NCBI GenBank assembly: GCA_959598545.1
Contig: CAUGFC010000016.1
Span: forward strand, 1-23,704
From: an uncultured Olsenella sp.
GTDB taxonomy: Bacteria; Actinomycetota; Coriobacteriia; Coriobacteriales; Atopobiaceae
DNA length: 23,704 nucleotides
Reading direction: 5' to 3'
The notes beneath the pieces were generated by a model. The model ran no database searches, had not been told where the DNA came from, and saw nothing but the letters and a program-made list of their open reading frames with translations. Shown one piece after another: positions 14,120-21,289 of this stretch. Each line of letters begins with the position of its first letter. The stretch's first letter is position 1. The translations under genes were made by a program, and so were the position numbers.

Positions 14120-15239
14120 TGGGGATGCCGGCGGCGTGGGCGGCGTCGAGCAGCTCGGCGTTGCGGGCGTTCATCGTGCCGAACTCGCTCACGCAGCAGA
14201 CGACCTCGCGGCAGGCGAGAAGAACCTCGCGCGCGCGGGCCACCGACTCCTTGCTCACGCGCTCGAAGTCCCGTTCGAAGATCGCCCGCGTGGCGAGGCT
14301 GCGCGCGAGCAGGCCGTCCGCGTCATGCTCGTGCAGCACGCCCGCGGCGAACGGCGTGCCCTCGCGCGCGAGCCGCCGGAAGCACGCCGCGCCCGTGCCG
14401 CCGCCCGCGATGACGAAGACCTCCGGATCGCCCTCCGGCCGCGCGAGCTCGACGCTGCCGAAGGCCGGGTCGTAGGCGCCCGGCGCCAGGTCGTAGAGCT
14501 CGGCGACGCGCTCGGCCGTGAGGACCTCGTCCGGCGAGCCCTGGCACATGACGTGCCCGTCCTTGATGCAGATCACGTGGTCGGCGGCCTTCTGCGCGAG
14601 GTCGATCTCGTGCAGGGACGCCACCACGGCGATGCCGCGCTCGCGCGCCTCGCGGCGCAGGAGTTGCAGGACGTCCAGCTGTGAGCGGACGTCCAGGTAC
14701 GACGTGGGCTCGTCGAGCAGCAGCACGCGCGGCTCCTGGCAGAGCGCGCGGGCGAGAAGGACGCGCTGCCGCTGGCCGTCGCTCACGTGGGAAAAGTCGC
14801 GTTCCGCGAGCGCGGTCACGCCCGTCGCGTCCATCGCGGCGGTGACGGCCTCGTCGTCCTTCTCGCCCAGCACGCCCAGGCGGCCGGTAAACGGGTAGCG
14901 GCCCGCCTCAACGACGTCGCGGCAGGTGAGGAGCTCGGTCTGGGGACGGCCGGTGAGCATGACGGACATGGTGCGGGCGCGCTCGGTCGCCGGGAGCCCG
15001 GCGAGGTCGCGTCCGAAGAGCTCCACGACGCCGCCGAGCGAGCGGAGCTGGCCTGCTACGGTGCGCAGGATCGTGGTCTTGCCCGAGCCGTTGGGGCCGA
15101 TCAGCGCCACGACCGTGCCGGGCCGCACGGCGAGGCAGACGTCGCGCACGAGCGCCCGCTCGCCGTGCCCCACGTCGAGCCCCCGCAGCTCGAGGGCGTT
15201 TCCGTAAATTGGGGACTGCCCCCAATTTACAGGCGTCAT
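14112..15239 (-). CDS. ABC importer ATPase, FecE/BtuD type, with an extra C-terminal domain
   Basis: This 375-residue cytoplasmic ATPase belongs to the iron-chelate/corrinoid importer class. Walker A GPNGSGKT is at 48-55, the signature VSDGQRQ at 152-158 (Asp replaces the usual Gly of LSGGQ), Walker B VLLLDEP at 172-178, and the H-loop His at 210. Family ATPases usually end near residue 260. Here about 105 further residues (EVFVIAGGGTGAACFRRL and on) form an added domain that may bind a ligand. The start ATG 15239 overlaps the permease stop (ATGA) and follows GGGAGGG; residues ~3-12 (PVNWGQSPIY) are encoded by a palindromic repeat, not by the conserved fold. The TAA also lies in a palindrome. 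Confidence 0.93.
   Translation of the reverse strand: MTPVNWGQSPIYGNALELRGLDVGHGERALVRDVCLAVRPGTVVALIGPNGSGKTTILRTVAGQLRSLGGVVELFGRDLAGLPATERARTMSVMLTGRPQTELLTCRDVVEAGRYPFTGRLGVLGEKDDEAVTAAMDATGVTALAERDFSHVSDGQRQRVLLARALCQEPRVLLLDEPTSYLDVRSQLDVLQLLRREARERGIAVVASLHEIDLAQKAADHVICIKDGHVMCQGSPDEVLTAERVAELYDLAPGAYDPAFGSVELARPEGDPEVFVIAGGGTGAACFRRLAREGTPFAAGVLHEHDADGLLARSLATRAIFERDFERVSKESVARAREVLLACREVVCCVSEFGTMNARNAELLDAAHAAGIPIC
15204..15230. repeat. Palindromic repeat inside the ATPase coding region
   Basis: GTAAATTGGGG (15204-15214) and CCCCAATTTAC (15220-15230) are perfect inverse copies around ACTGC. The sequence is nearly the same as the palindrome at 14087-14119 (both share AATTGGGGACTG-CCCCAATT). 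It lies within the first 12 codons of the minus-strand ATPase gene and keeps the frame open, encoding VNWGQSPIY. In the mRNA the hairpin would begin about seven bases after the start codon, a position that can limit translation. Confidence 0.92.
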
Positions 15240-16273
15240 CGACCGGCCCTCCCTCGGAGCATGAGGGCGATCACGACGGGCGCGCCGAAGACGGCGGTGA
15301 CGGCGCTCACGGAGAGCTCGACCGGCGAGAAGAGCGTGCGCGCGATGAGGTCGCACCCGCAGCAGAACGCCGCGCCCGTGAGCAGGCATGCGGGCGTCAC
15401 GTGGAGTGGCCGCGACGAGCCCACGCCCCGCTTGGCGAGGTGGGGCGCCGCGATGCCCACGAACGAGACCGGTCCCGCAAAGGCCGCGACGCACGCGGAG
15501 AGCAGGCTGGACACGAGCACGATGAGCATGCGCAGCGCGCCCACGTTGACGCCCACGCTCTGCGCGTGCGGCTCCCCGAGCTGGTAGGCGGCGAGCGGCT
15601 TGGAGAGCGCAAAGACCGCCGCGCTCATGGCGAGCACGACCACAGCGACGATGCCCACGTCGGACCACGTGGCGCCCGAGAAGCTCCCCCGCGACCAGTT
15701 GTCCAGGTTCACGATCGACTGGTCGTCGGCAAAGGCCACGAGAAAGTTGGTGGCGGCCGAGCAGATGTAGCCCACCATCACGCCGGCCACGATGAGCATG
15801 CTCTGGGAGCGCACGCGCCGCGAGATGAGCAGCACAAAGCCCATCGTGACGAGCGAGCCGAGAAACGCCGCGCCCACGGACGCCGCGGGGCTCATGACCT
15901 GGCCCGCTCCCAGGGCCACGATCATCACCAGTGCCACCACGAGCTTGGCTCCGGAGGAGACGCCCAGCACAAAGGGGTCGGCGATGGGGTTGTTGAAGAA
16001 CGTCTGCAGCAGGAAGCCCGAGAGCGAGAGCGCCCCGCCCAGAAGCACCGCCTCGATGGCGCGCGGCAGGCGGATCTGCCAGATGACCTGGGCCGCGGTC
16101 GACGTGTCTCCGGGTCCGGCGGCCAGGATGCGCAGCACCTCCGCGGGCGACGTCTCCACGCTGCCCAGGCAGAGGTTGGCCACAAAGAGCGCGACTAGGG
16201 CGAGAATGACCGCCAGGTCAAAGGCCGTCGCCCGCCGCGCCCGAGCGTTCTTGTCGCCCGTCGCGCGCGCCAC
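15236..16273 (-). CDS. FecCD-type ABC importer permease
   Basis: The 345-residue integral membrane protein has the FecCD/BtuC pattern: LPRAIEAVLLGGALSLSGFLLQTFFNNPIADPFVLGVSSGA at residues 69-109, about ten helices, and FVGIAAPHLAKRGVG near 275. The start is GTG 16273, overlapping the TAG of the binding-protein gene (CTAGTG), with GGAGG eight bases upstream. The stop TGA overlaps the ATPase start. Polypeptides of this type form homodimers that import ferric siderophores, heme or cobalamin with the FecE-type ATPase. The tight overlaps imply one translationally coupled operon. Confidence 0.94.
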   Translation of the reverse strand: MARATGDKNARARRATAFDLAVILALVALFVANLCLGSVETSPAEVLRILAAGPGDTSTAAQVIWQIRLPRAIEAVLLGGALSLSGFLLQTFFNNPIADPFVLGVSSGAKLVVALVMIVALGAGQVMSPAASVGAAFLGSLVTMGFVLLISRRVRSQSMLIVAGVMVGYICSAATNFLVAFADDQSIVNLDNWSRGSFSGATWSDVGIVAVVVLAMSAAVFALSKPLAAYQLGEPHAQSVGVNVGALRMLIVLVSSLLSACVAAFAGPVSFVGIAAPHLAKRGVGSSRPLHVTPACLLTGAAFCCGCDLIARTLFSPVELSVSAVTAVFGAPVVIALMLRGRAGR

Positions 16274-17412
16274 TAGTCCAGCCTCCAGACGTAGGTGGTG
16301 GGCTCGTCCGCGTTGGTGAGGGCGCGACGCAGGTCAAAGATGATGTCTGCCATGCTCGTAATCTGTTGGTAGAGGTTGGCGTCGCAGGTCCAGACGTCCC
16401 CGTTGCGCACGGCGGTAAAGTCCGCGAGCAGCGCGTTTTTCGTAACAAGGTCCTCGAGGCTGGTCACGCCGTCGTCGATCGTGCCGTTGTAGATGATGAC
16501 GTCCGCGTCGCGGGCGCCCTCGTAGAAGCGCTCCATCTCCACGGTCACGGTGGTGGGGGATGAGTCGGTGGCGCCCTCCTCGGCAAAGCTCACGTACTCG
16601 CCGCCCGCGGCCTCGATCATCTGGCAGAAGTAGTCGCCGGCGCGGCGCGTCACAGCGGCACCGTCCTCGTTGACGTAGAAGAAGGCGACGGTCTTGCCGA
16701 GCGGTCCCTCGGCGGCGGCCTCCTCCACGCGGGCGGCCACGTCGTCGAAGACCTCCGCGGCCTCGTCCTCGCGGCCGAAGACCGCACCCATGAGCTTGAT
16801 CCACTCCAGGCGCCCGAGCATGTCCTCCTCGCGGCTCGACTGCTCCATGAGCACGGTCACGCCCAGCTCCTCCAGCTTGGCGCGAACCTCGGGCACGTGG
16901 TCGATGTTGGTGTTCTCGATGGCGAGCGGGCAGCCCCTGGCGGCGATGAGCTCGTAGTCGGGGGCGCGGTAGAGGCCGCCGTAGGTGATGGTCCCGTCTT
17001 CCAGGCGCGCGGTGAACGCCTCGACGGGGGAGTCCTCCGCGCGCACGGACGAGACGGAGACCGCGTCGAGCGCGCCGATGGCGTCCACGAGGCAGATCAT
17101 GCCGGTGGAGACCAGGTAGACGTTGGCGAGCGGCTGGCGGATCACGGCCACGTCGGCGGGCAGGCCCGCCGGGGGCTCCGCGCCCTCGGGCACGACGAGC
17201 AGGCGGTCGCCGCTGGCGAGGCTCGCGAGTCGGAAGTCGCCCCCGTAGGCGTCGAGCGTGAACTGCGTGGCGTGCCCCAGGGTCACGGGGGTGGGCTCGC
17301 CGAGCGCGTCGAGCCCCGAGCCGTCGTCCTTCTCGCCCATGCAGCCGACGAGCGCCAGGGGCGCGAGAAGCCCGAGGCATACGGCGGATCTGCGGGTGAG
17401 TGACGAGCCCAT
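16273..17412 (-). CDS. Periplasmic-binding-type lipoprotein for the metal-chelate/corrinoid importer
   Basis: The 379-residue protein begins MGSSLTRRSAVCLGLLAP and has a lipobox LVGC with Cys24, so it is an anchored lipoprotein. The mature part fits the class III (FecB/BtuF, PF01497) binding proteins: a first lobe with PVTLGHATQFTLDAYGGDFR, a long bridging helix around EEDMLGRLEWIKLMGAVFGREDEA, and a second lobe ending in QQITSMADIIFDLRRAL. ATG 17412 follows GGAGGG. It is the first gene of the three-gene importer operon. Ligand choice (iron siderophore, heme or cobamide) cannot be read from sequence. Confidence 0.92.
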   Translation of the reverse strand: MGSSLTRRSAVCLGLLAPLALVGCMGEKDDGSGLDALGEPTPVTLGHATQFTLDAYGGDFRLASLASGDRLLVVPEGAEPPAGLPADVAVIRQPLANVYLVSTGMICLVDAIGALDAVSVSSVRAEDSPVEAFTARLEDGTITYGGLYRAPDYELIAARGCPLAIENTNIDHVPEVRAKLEELGVTVLMEQSSREEDMLGRLEWIKLMGAVFGREDEAAEVFDDVAARVEEAAAEGPLGKTVAFFYVNEDGAAVTRRAGDYFCQMIEAAGGEYVSFAEEGATDSSPTTVTVEMERFYEGARDADVIIYNGTIDDGVTSLEDLVTKNALLADFTAVRNGDVWTCDANLYQQITSMADIIFDLRRALTNADEPTTYVWRLD

Positions 17413-17462
17413 GGCCCTCCAGTTCGACGGGACGCGACCTTCCCATGATACGTCTAGGCGAG

Positions 17463-17528
17463 CCGACCATGCACACCCGTCGGATTTGGGCGTGAGGGGG
17501 TGCGAAACAGGTGGGAATGTATGGTCGG
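17463..17528. promoter_or_regulatory. Spaced inverted repeat in the importer/DUF389 divergent gap
   Basis: The arm at 17463-17478 (CCGACCATGCACACCC) and the arm at 17513-17528 (GGGAATGTATGGTCGG) are inverse in 13 of 16 bases, with 34 bases between. A second small dyad, GATGT-CGTA-ACATC, is at 17552-17565. The gap is 179 bases, between the start of the importer operon and the DUF389 gene. It could be a metal-responsive operator or a structured leader; no cobalamin-riboswitch box was seen. Confidence 0.4.
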
Positions 17529-17591
17529 ACAAAGCCGGGCGAGCACCCGCCGATGTCGTAACATCTGAGAACACGACGACGGGGGGCACGA

Positions 17592-18593
17592 ATGAACGCC
17601 ATATCTCGACTGCTTCTGGGCGGCGAGCTCGACCACGAGGTTCTGGTGCGGACGGAGCGGTCCACGCTTATGTTGGTCGACGACCCGCTGCGCCAGTACT
17701 CGAGCTTCTTCCTGCGGCTGCTCGCCGCGACGGTGGTGGCCACGGCGGGCGTCGCCGCCGACTCCGCCACCACGATCATCGGAGCCATGCTCATCGCCCC
17801 GCTCATGTCGCCGATGCTGGGCTGCGCGCTCGCCACGGCCATGGGACGCCCGCGCGCCGCGCTGCGCGCGCTCTCCCTCACGGTGGGCGGCATGGCGCTC
17901 GTCGTCGTGGTCTCCATCGGTCTGACGGCAATCATCCCCGTAGCCGCGGACATGGAGACGAACACGCAGGTCCTCGCGCGTACCTCGCCGCGCCTGGTGG
18001 ACTTCCTGATCGCGCTGGCCGCCGGCTTCATGGCAGCGCTCGCCTCGATGCGCGCCGACATCCCCGACGCGGTGCCCGGCGTGGCGATCTCGGCCTCGAT
18101 CGTTCCGCCGCTGTGCGTGGTCGGCGCGGGCATCTACGAGGGCGCCCCGGAGGCGTCGGTCGGCGCGCTCACGCTGTTCGTGACGAACTTCCTCGCCATC
18201 CAGGTCATGGGCGGCCTGGTCTACCTGCTCATGGGTCTCGGCGCGCGCCGTCTCTCGCAGGTCGGCGAGCAGACCCGGCAGATCTGGTATGCCTTCGTCG
18301 CGCTGTCGATGGCGATCGTGGTGGGGTTTCTCTTCACCACGAGCATGGGCGTGGTGGGCGAGACCCAGCGCGAGCGCGCCGTGCAGGACGCCGCGGCGGA
18401 GTGGCTCGAGGGCACGGACTACCGCGTGGAGGGCCTCACCCTGGACGACGGTGACGTATACGTGCGCATCGCCGGCCACGGGAGCGTGCCGGAGCTCGCG
18501 GAGCTCAACGACGCGCTCGCCGAGAAGGACGTGGGGGTCGCAAGCCTCTCGCTCTCGGTCCTGGACGAGCAGCGCATCGTGAACGAGGGCTAG
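17592..18593 (+). CDS. DUF389 family membrane protein
   Basis: The 333-residue protein shows the DUF389 hallmarks: ATTIIGAMLIAPLMSPMLGCALA at residues 59-81, SMRADIPDAVPGVAISASIVPPLCVVG around 153-180, and about six membrane helices. A soluble C-terminal domain (residues ~255-333) is an alternating strand/helix fold of the kind seen downstream in the family. Function is not established for the family. ATG 17592 follows a G-rich stretch GGGGGG five bases upstream. It is divergent from the importer operon and convergent with the usp gene, with a strong hairpin after its stop. Confidence 0.92.
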   Translation: MNAISRLLLGGELDHEVLVRTERSTLMLVDDPLRQYSSFFLRLLAATVVATAGVAADSATTIIGAMLIAPLMSPMLGCALATAMGRPRAALRALSLTVGGMALVVVVSIGLTAIIPVAADMETNTQVLARTSPRLVDFLIALAAGFMAALASMRADIPDAVPGVAISASIVPPLCVVGAGIYEGAPEASVGALTLFVTNFLAIQVMGGLVYLLMGLGARRLSQVGEQTRQIWYAFVALSMAIVVGFLFTTSMGVVGETQRERAVQDAAAEWLEGTDYRVEGLTLDDGDVYVRIAGHGSVPELAELNDALAEKDVGVASLSLSVLDEQRIVNEG

Positions 18594-18602
18594 GCACGAC
18601 AT

Positions 18603-18637
18603 GGCCCGCGGCGTCTGGGGGAGGGGCGCCGCGGGCC
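18603..18637. terminator. Hairpin between convergent DUF389 and usp genes
   Basis: GGCCCGCGGCG (18603-18613) pairs perfectly with CGCCGCGGGCC (18627-18637) around a 13-base loop, ten bases after the DUF389 stop and 23 before the usp stop. There is no T-tract, so it is terminator-like rather than a textbook intrinsic terminator. Confidence 0.6.
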
Positions 18638-18659
18638 GATGGAGCGTCTGTCGCGTGGG

Positions 18660-19136
18660 CTACTTGACCGTGAGCACCGGCACGTCCACGGAGCGCAGCA
18701 CGCCAAAGCTCACGCTGCCGATCATGCCGCGCAGGGCGCCGAGACCGCGGCGCCCCATGACCACGAGGTCGATGTCGTGGCTGGTCACATACTCCGCGAT
18801 GCCCTCCGTCGGCGACGAGGCGATCACGGCATCCGCCACGATCTGGCACTGGGCGTCGTCGCGCGACTGCTCGATCACCTCGCGCGCGTCGTTGCGGGCG
18901 TTCTCCGCCACGGACTCCATGATGCGCTCGTAGGTCTCGGGGTCGCCGATCGCGTAGGGCGTGTCGAAGGCGGCGCTGGACATGAGCGTGGGGTCGGGCA
19001 GGGTCGAGGAGGGTATGACGGTCACCACGCTGACCTTTGCCTCGGGGTAGGGCCCGGCCAGGCCCAGCGCGATGTGCAGGGCGCTCCGCGCGTGCTCGGA
19101 CTCGTCGTAGGGAACCAGGATGTTTCTGAAGTACAT
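18660..19136 (-). CDS. Universal stress protein, UspA family
   Basis: The 158-residue protein begins MYFRNILVPYDESEHARSAL, the usual first strand and helix. The C-terminal ATP-binding loop reads VVMGRRGLGALRGMIGSVSFGVL (residues 126-148). The spacing is G-x2-G-x8-G-S, one residue shorter than the textbook x9; this shorter loop is seen in other Usp proteins. It is a cytoplasmic nucleotide-binding stress protein. The start ATG 19136 follows GGGAGG; a TATAAC -10 box on the minus strand (19179-19174) without an obvious -35 lies 38 bases upstream. Confidence 0.93.
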   Translation of the reverse strand: MYFRNILVPYDESEHARSALHIALGLAGPYPEAKVSVVTVIPSSTLPDPTLMSSAAFDTPYAIGDPETYERIMESVAENARNDAREVIEQSRDDAQCQIVADAVIASSPTEGIAEYVTSHDIDLVVMGRRGLGALRGMIGSVSFGVLRSVDVPVLTVK

Positions 19137-19240
19137 GGTTGCCTCCCTCGTCTCAAAGCTGCCGTCTACCTGCGTTATACCCCTCGTTCGGCGAGAAGGG
19201 CGTGCGCTCGGCGAGCGTTGGCGAAAACTTGCCTAAAGGG

Positions 19241-19259
19241 GGTCCGCGCGCGGCGGACC
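19241..19259. promoter_or_regulatory. Hairpin ahead of the MBL-fold gene
   Basis: GGTCCGC (19241-19247) and GCGGACC (19253-19259) are inverse repeats around a GCGCG loop, ending 16 bases before the ATG at 19276. It could influence initiation; its small size makes chance plausible in this GC-rich DNA. Confidence 0.3.
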
Positions 19260-19275
19260 GGACTTGGGGGTCGTC

Positions 19276-20115
19276 ATGCGCGTCACGGTGCTCATGGAGA
19301 ACAGCACGCCGTCGAGCCGCCTTGCGGCACGGCACGGCCTCAGCCTGTGGCTGGAGCTCGAGGACGGCCGGCGCGCCCTCTTTGACATGGGGCCCGACGA
19401 CGCGTTTCTCGCCAATGCGCGGACGCTCGGCGTGGACGTGACGTCGGCGGACCTGGCGGTGCTCAGCCACGGTCACTACGACCACGGCGGCGGGCTGCCC
19501 GCGTTTCTCGCCGCCTGTGCGGCGGCAGGTCGCGACGTACCCGTCTACGTGCGGGAGCACGCCTTCGAGGAGCATGTCTCCGGCACGCCGGAGCGACACC
19601 ACGCGATCGGGCTGGACCCGGCCCTGGCCGCGGATCCGCGCGTGCGGGCGGTGGGCGAGCGCCTGGACCTGGGCGGCGGGCTCACGCTCTTCTCGACCGC
19701 ACGCCGTGCCCATCCCGTGGCGCGCTCGAACGGCCGTCTGCTCATGCGGGGCCCGGGCGAGACGCTCGTGCCGGACTCGTTTTCGCACGAGCAGTGCCTG
19801 CTGGTCGAGGAGGGAGGGCGCCGCACCCTGGTCTCCGGCTGTTCGCACGGCGGCATCCTCAACCTCATGGACGCGGCGGAGACGCTCGCGGGCGCGCCGC
19901 TCGACGCGGTCGTCGCGGGCTTCCACCTCATGGACCCGAGCGGCGGCACCGTCGAGGACGCGGCGCTCACGCGCGACCTGGCTCGGGAGCTGGCGTCGCG
20001 GCCCGCGCGCTACCACACGTTCCACTGCACCGGGACCGACGCCTTCGCGCTGCTGCGCGACGAGCTCGGCGATCGCGTGCGCTACCTGCACGTGGGCAGC
20101 CGCGTCGAGGTGTGA
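19276..20115 (+). CDS. Metallo-beta-lactamase-fold protein of the COG1237 group
   Basis: The 279-residue protein has HGHYDH at residues 65-70 (SHGHYDHGGGLPAF) and the second family signature LVSGCSHGGILNLM near residue 191, where the His is another metal ligand. The pattern is that of COG1237, often annotated as 7,8-dihydropterin-6-yl-methyl-4-(beta-D-ribofuranosyl)aminobenzene-5'-phosphate synthase-like; in bacteria without methanopterin its substrate is unknown. It is cytoplasmic with no signal. The start is ATG 19276 with GGGGG upstream, rather than an in-frame TTG at 19264. Genes for a small membrane protein and a NUDIX hydrolase follow on the same strand. Confidence 0.88.
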   Translation: MRVTVLMENSTPSSRLAARHGLSLWLELEDGRRALFDMGPDDAFLANARTLGVDVTSADLAVLSHGHYDHGGGLPAFLAACAAAGRDVPVYVREHAFEEHVSGTPERHHAIGLDPALAADPRVRAVGERLDLGGGLTLFSTARRAHPVARSNGRLLMRGPGETLVPDSFSHEQCLLVEEGGRRTLVSGCSHGGILNLMDAAETLAGAPLDAVVAGFHLMDPSGGTVEDAALTRDLARELASRPARYHTFHCTGTDAFALLRDELGDRVRYLHVGSRVEV

Positions 20116-20128
20116 CGCGCCGACGGGG

Positions 20129-20134
20129 TACAAT
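20129..20134 (+). promoter_or_regulatory. Candidate -10 element before the small membrane protein gene
   Basis: TACAAT lies 26 bases before the ATG at 20161, just after the stop of the preceding gene. No -35 hexamer at normal spacing is seen, so this is weak. Confidence 0.3.
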
Positions 20135-20160
20135 TGCCCCAGTCGTCCCGGGAGGTTCTC

Positions 20161-20364
20161 ATGCAGATCATCGGTGCGCTCGTCGCGCTGCTCATCGTCG
20201 CGTTCGTCGTCTCGCTCGTCATCTCGTTCTTGGTGAACATCGTCGCCGGCGCGCTCTCCATGCTGCCTGCGATCTTCGTGATCGTGGCCATCTGGTTCTT
20301 CGTGCGCGGCGGCAAGATCCACGTCGAGTTTCCCGACCGTCGCGACCGCGACCGCCTGAACTAG
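20161..20364 (+). CDS. Small membrane protein of unknown function
   Basis: The 67-residue protein is two hydrophobic segments (residues ~1-27 and ~30-50) and a strongly charged end (EFPDRRDRDRLN). ATG 20161 has GGGAGG six bases upstream, a convincing site. No family is recognised. The next gene starts nine bases after its stop, so the two are probably cotranscribed. Confidence 0.75.
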   Translation: MQIIGALVALLIVAFVVSLVISFLVNIVAGALSMLPAIFVIVAIWFFVRGGKIHVEFPDRRDRDRLN

Positions 20365-20373
20365 GGGGATGCC

Positions 20374-20877
20374 ATGGCGACGCCCGAGTTCATCCTCCGC
20401 CTGCGCGAGAAGATTGGCCACGACCTGCTGTGGCTCATCGGCGTGACCGCCTACGTGGAGGACGGCGATGGGCGCGTGCTTCTGGGCCGGCGCTCGGACA
20501 CGGGGGAGTGGGCGCTCGTCTACGGCATCAACGAGCCGGGCGAGGAGCCGGCGGACACCGTGGCGCGCGAGGTCGCGGAGGAGACGGGCGTGGACGTGGT
20601 GCCCACGGATCTGGTGCGCGTGCGCGCGGCGCGCGAGGAGACCGTCTACGCCAACGGCGACCGGACGCAGTACCTTGACCTCATGTTCGTCTGCCGGCTC
20701 GCCGAGGGCGGAAGCGCCGAGCCGCGCGTTGCCGACGACGAGAGCCTCGAGGTGGGCTGGTTCGCACCGGATGCGCTGCCGAAGCCGCTCGCGGCGTCGA
20801 CGGTCGAGCGCCTTGCCGCGCTCGCCGCATGGCGCGAGGCGGGCGCGAGCAGGGCGCTCTTCTCGTTTGGGGAGTAG
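20374..20877 (+). CDS. NUDIX hydrolase
   Basis: The 167-residue protein carries a complete Nudix box at residues 51-73 (G-x5-E-x7-REVAEETGV), the Mg-binding site that hydrolyses a nucleoside diphosphate linked to another group. The N-terminal stretch RLREKIGHDLLWLIGVTAYV and the late GWFAPDALPKPL segment fit ADP-ribose-pyrophosphatase/MutT-like members, but the substrate is not readable. ATG 20374 follows GGGGG. It ends 13 bases from the stop of the convergent flavoprotein gene, and no terminator is seen between them. Confidence 0.93.
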   Translation: MATPEFILRLREKIGHDLLWLIGVTAYVEDGDGRVLLGRRSDTGEWALVYGINEPGEEPADTVAREVAEETGVDVVPTDLVRVRAAREETVYANGDRTQYLDLMFVCRLAEGGSAEPRVADDESLEVGWFAPDALPKPLAASTVERLAALAAWREAGASRALFSFGE

Positions 20878-20890
20878 TCCGGGCGCTACG

Positions 20891-21289
20891 CTACCAGCGG
20901 ATCGTGTAGGGGTCCTTGGTGAACGAGCAGAACGTGGCGGTCACGTTCTCCAGCGCGAAGACCTCGCAGTTGCCGTCGTCCGCGGAGTACATGGACTGCA
21001 GCTCGGGATACTCCGCGAGCACGGCCTCGCGGGCCTCCAGGCGGTCGTCGAGCACGGCGTCGGCCTCGATGCGCAGCCACGAGCCGTCGGCACCCGTCGC
21101 GCAGATCGCCACGCGCGGGTGGGCGAGCATCTGGTAGGAGACTGCCTTGACCTTGCCGGTCTGGATGTAGAGCCTGCCCTCGAACTTGGCGATGGTTCCG
21201 AAGGGACGCACCCGCGGATCGCCCTCCTCGTCCACGGTCGCCAGGAAGTACGTGGGGTTTTCCTTGAGGTAGGCGAGGACCTCGTCCAT
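20891..21289 (-). CDS. Pyridoxamine 5'-phosphate oxidase-like flavoprotein
   Basis: The 132-residue protein is a single split-barrel domain. It opens MDEVLAYLKENPTYFLATVDE, then DPRVRPFGTIAKFEGRLYIQTGKVKAVSYQMLAHPRVAI, the FMN-binding core of the PNPOx-like superfamily. It ends near KDPYTIRW. Small proteins of this kind bind FMN, F420 or heme, and many have no known reaction. ATG 21289 follows AAAGGAG. A 367-base gap with a repeat element lies upstream. Confidence 0.9.
   Translation of the reverse strand: MDEVLAYLKENPTYFLATVDEEGDPRVRPFGTIAKFEGRLYIQTGKVKAVSYQMLAHPRVAICATGADGSWLRIEADAVLDDRLEAREAVLAEYPELQSMYSADDGNCEVFALENVTATFCSFTKDPYTIRW

Noticed and set aside
14087..15230. Composite transposon bounded by the two palindromes
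   Set aside because: The palindromes are 27-33 bp with no transposase, and the ATPase is coupled to the permease by an ATGA overlap that predates any such move.
17413..17591. Cobalamin riboswitch before the importer operon
   Set aside because: No conserved GCCACTG-type box or recognisable long structure was seen; only a spaced dyad.
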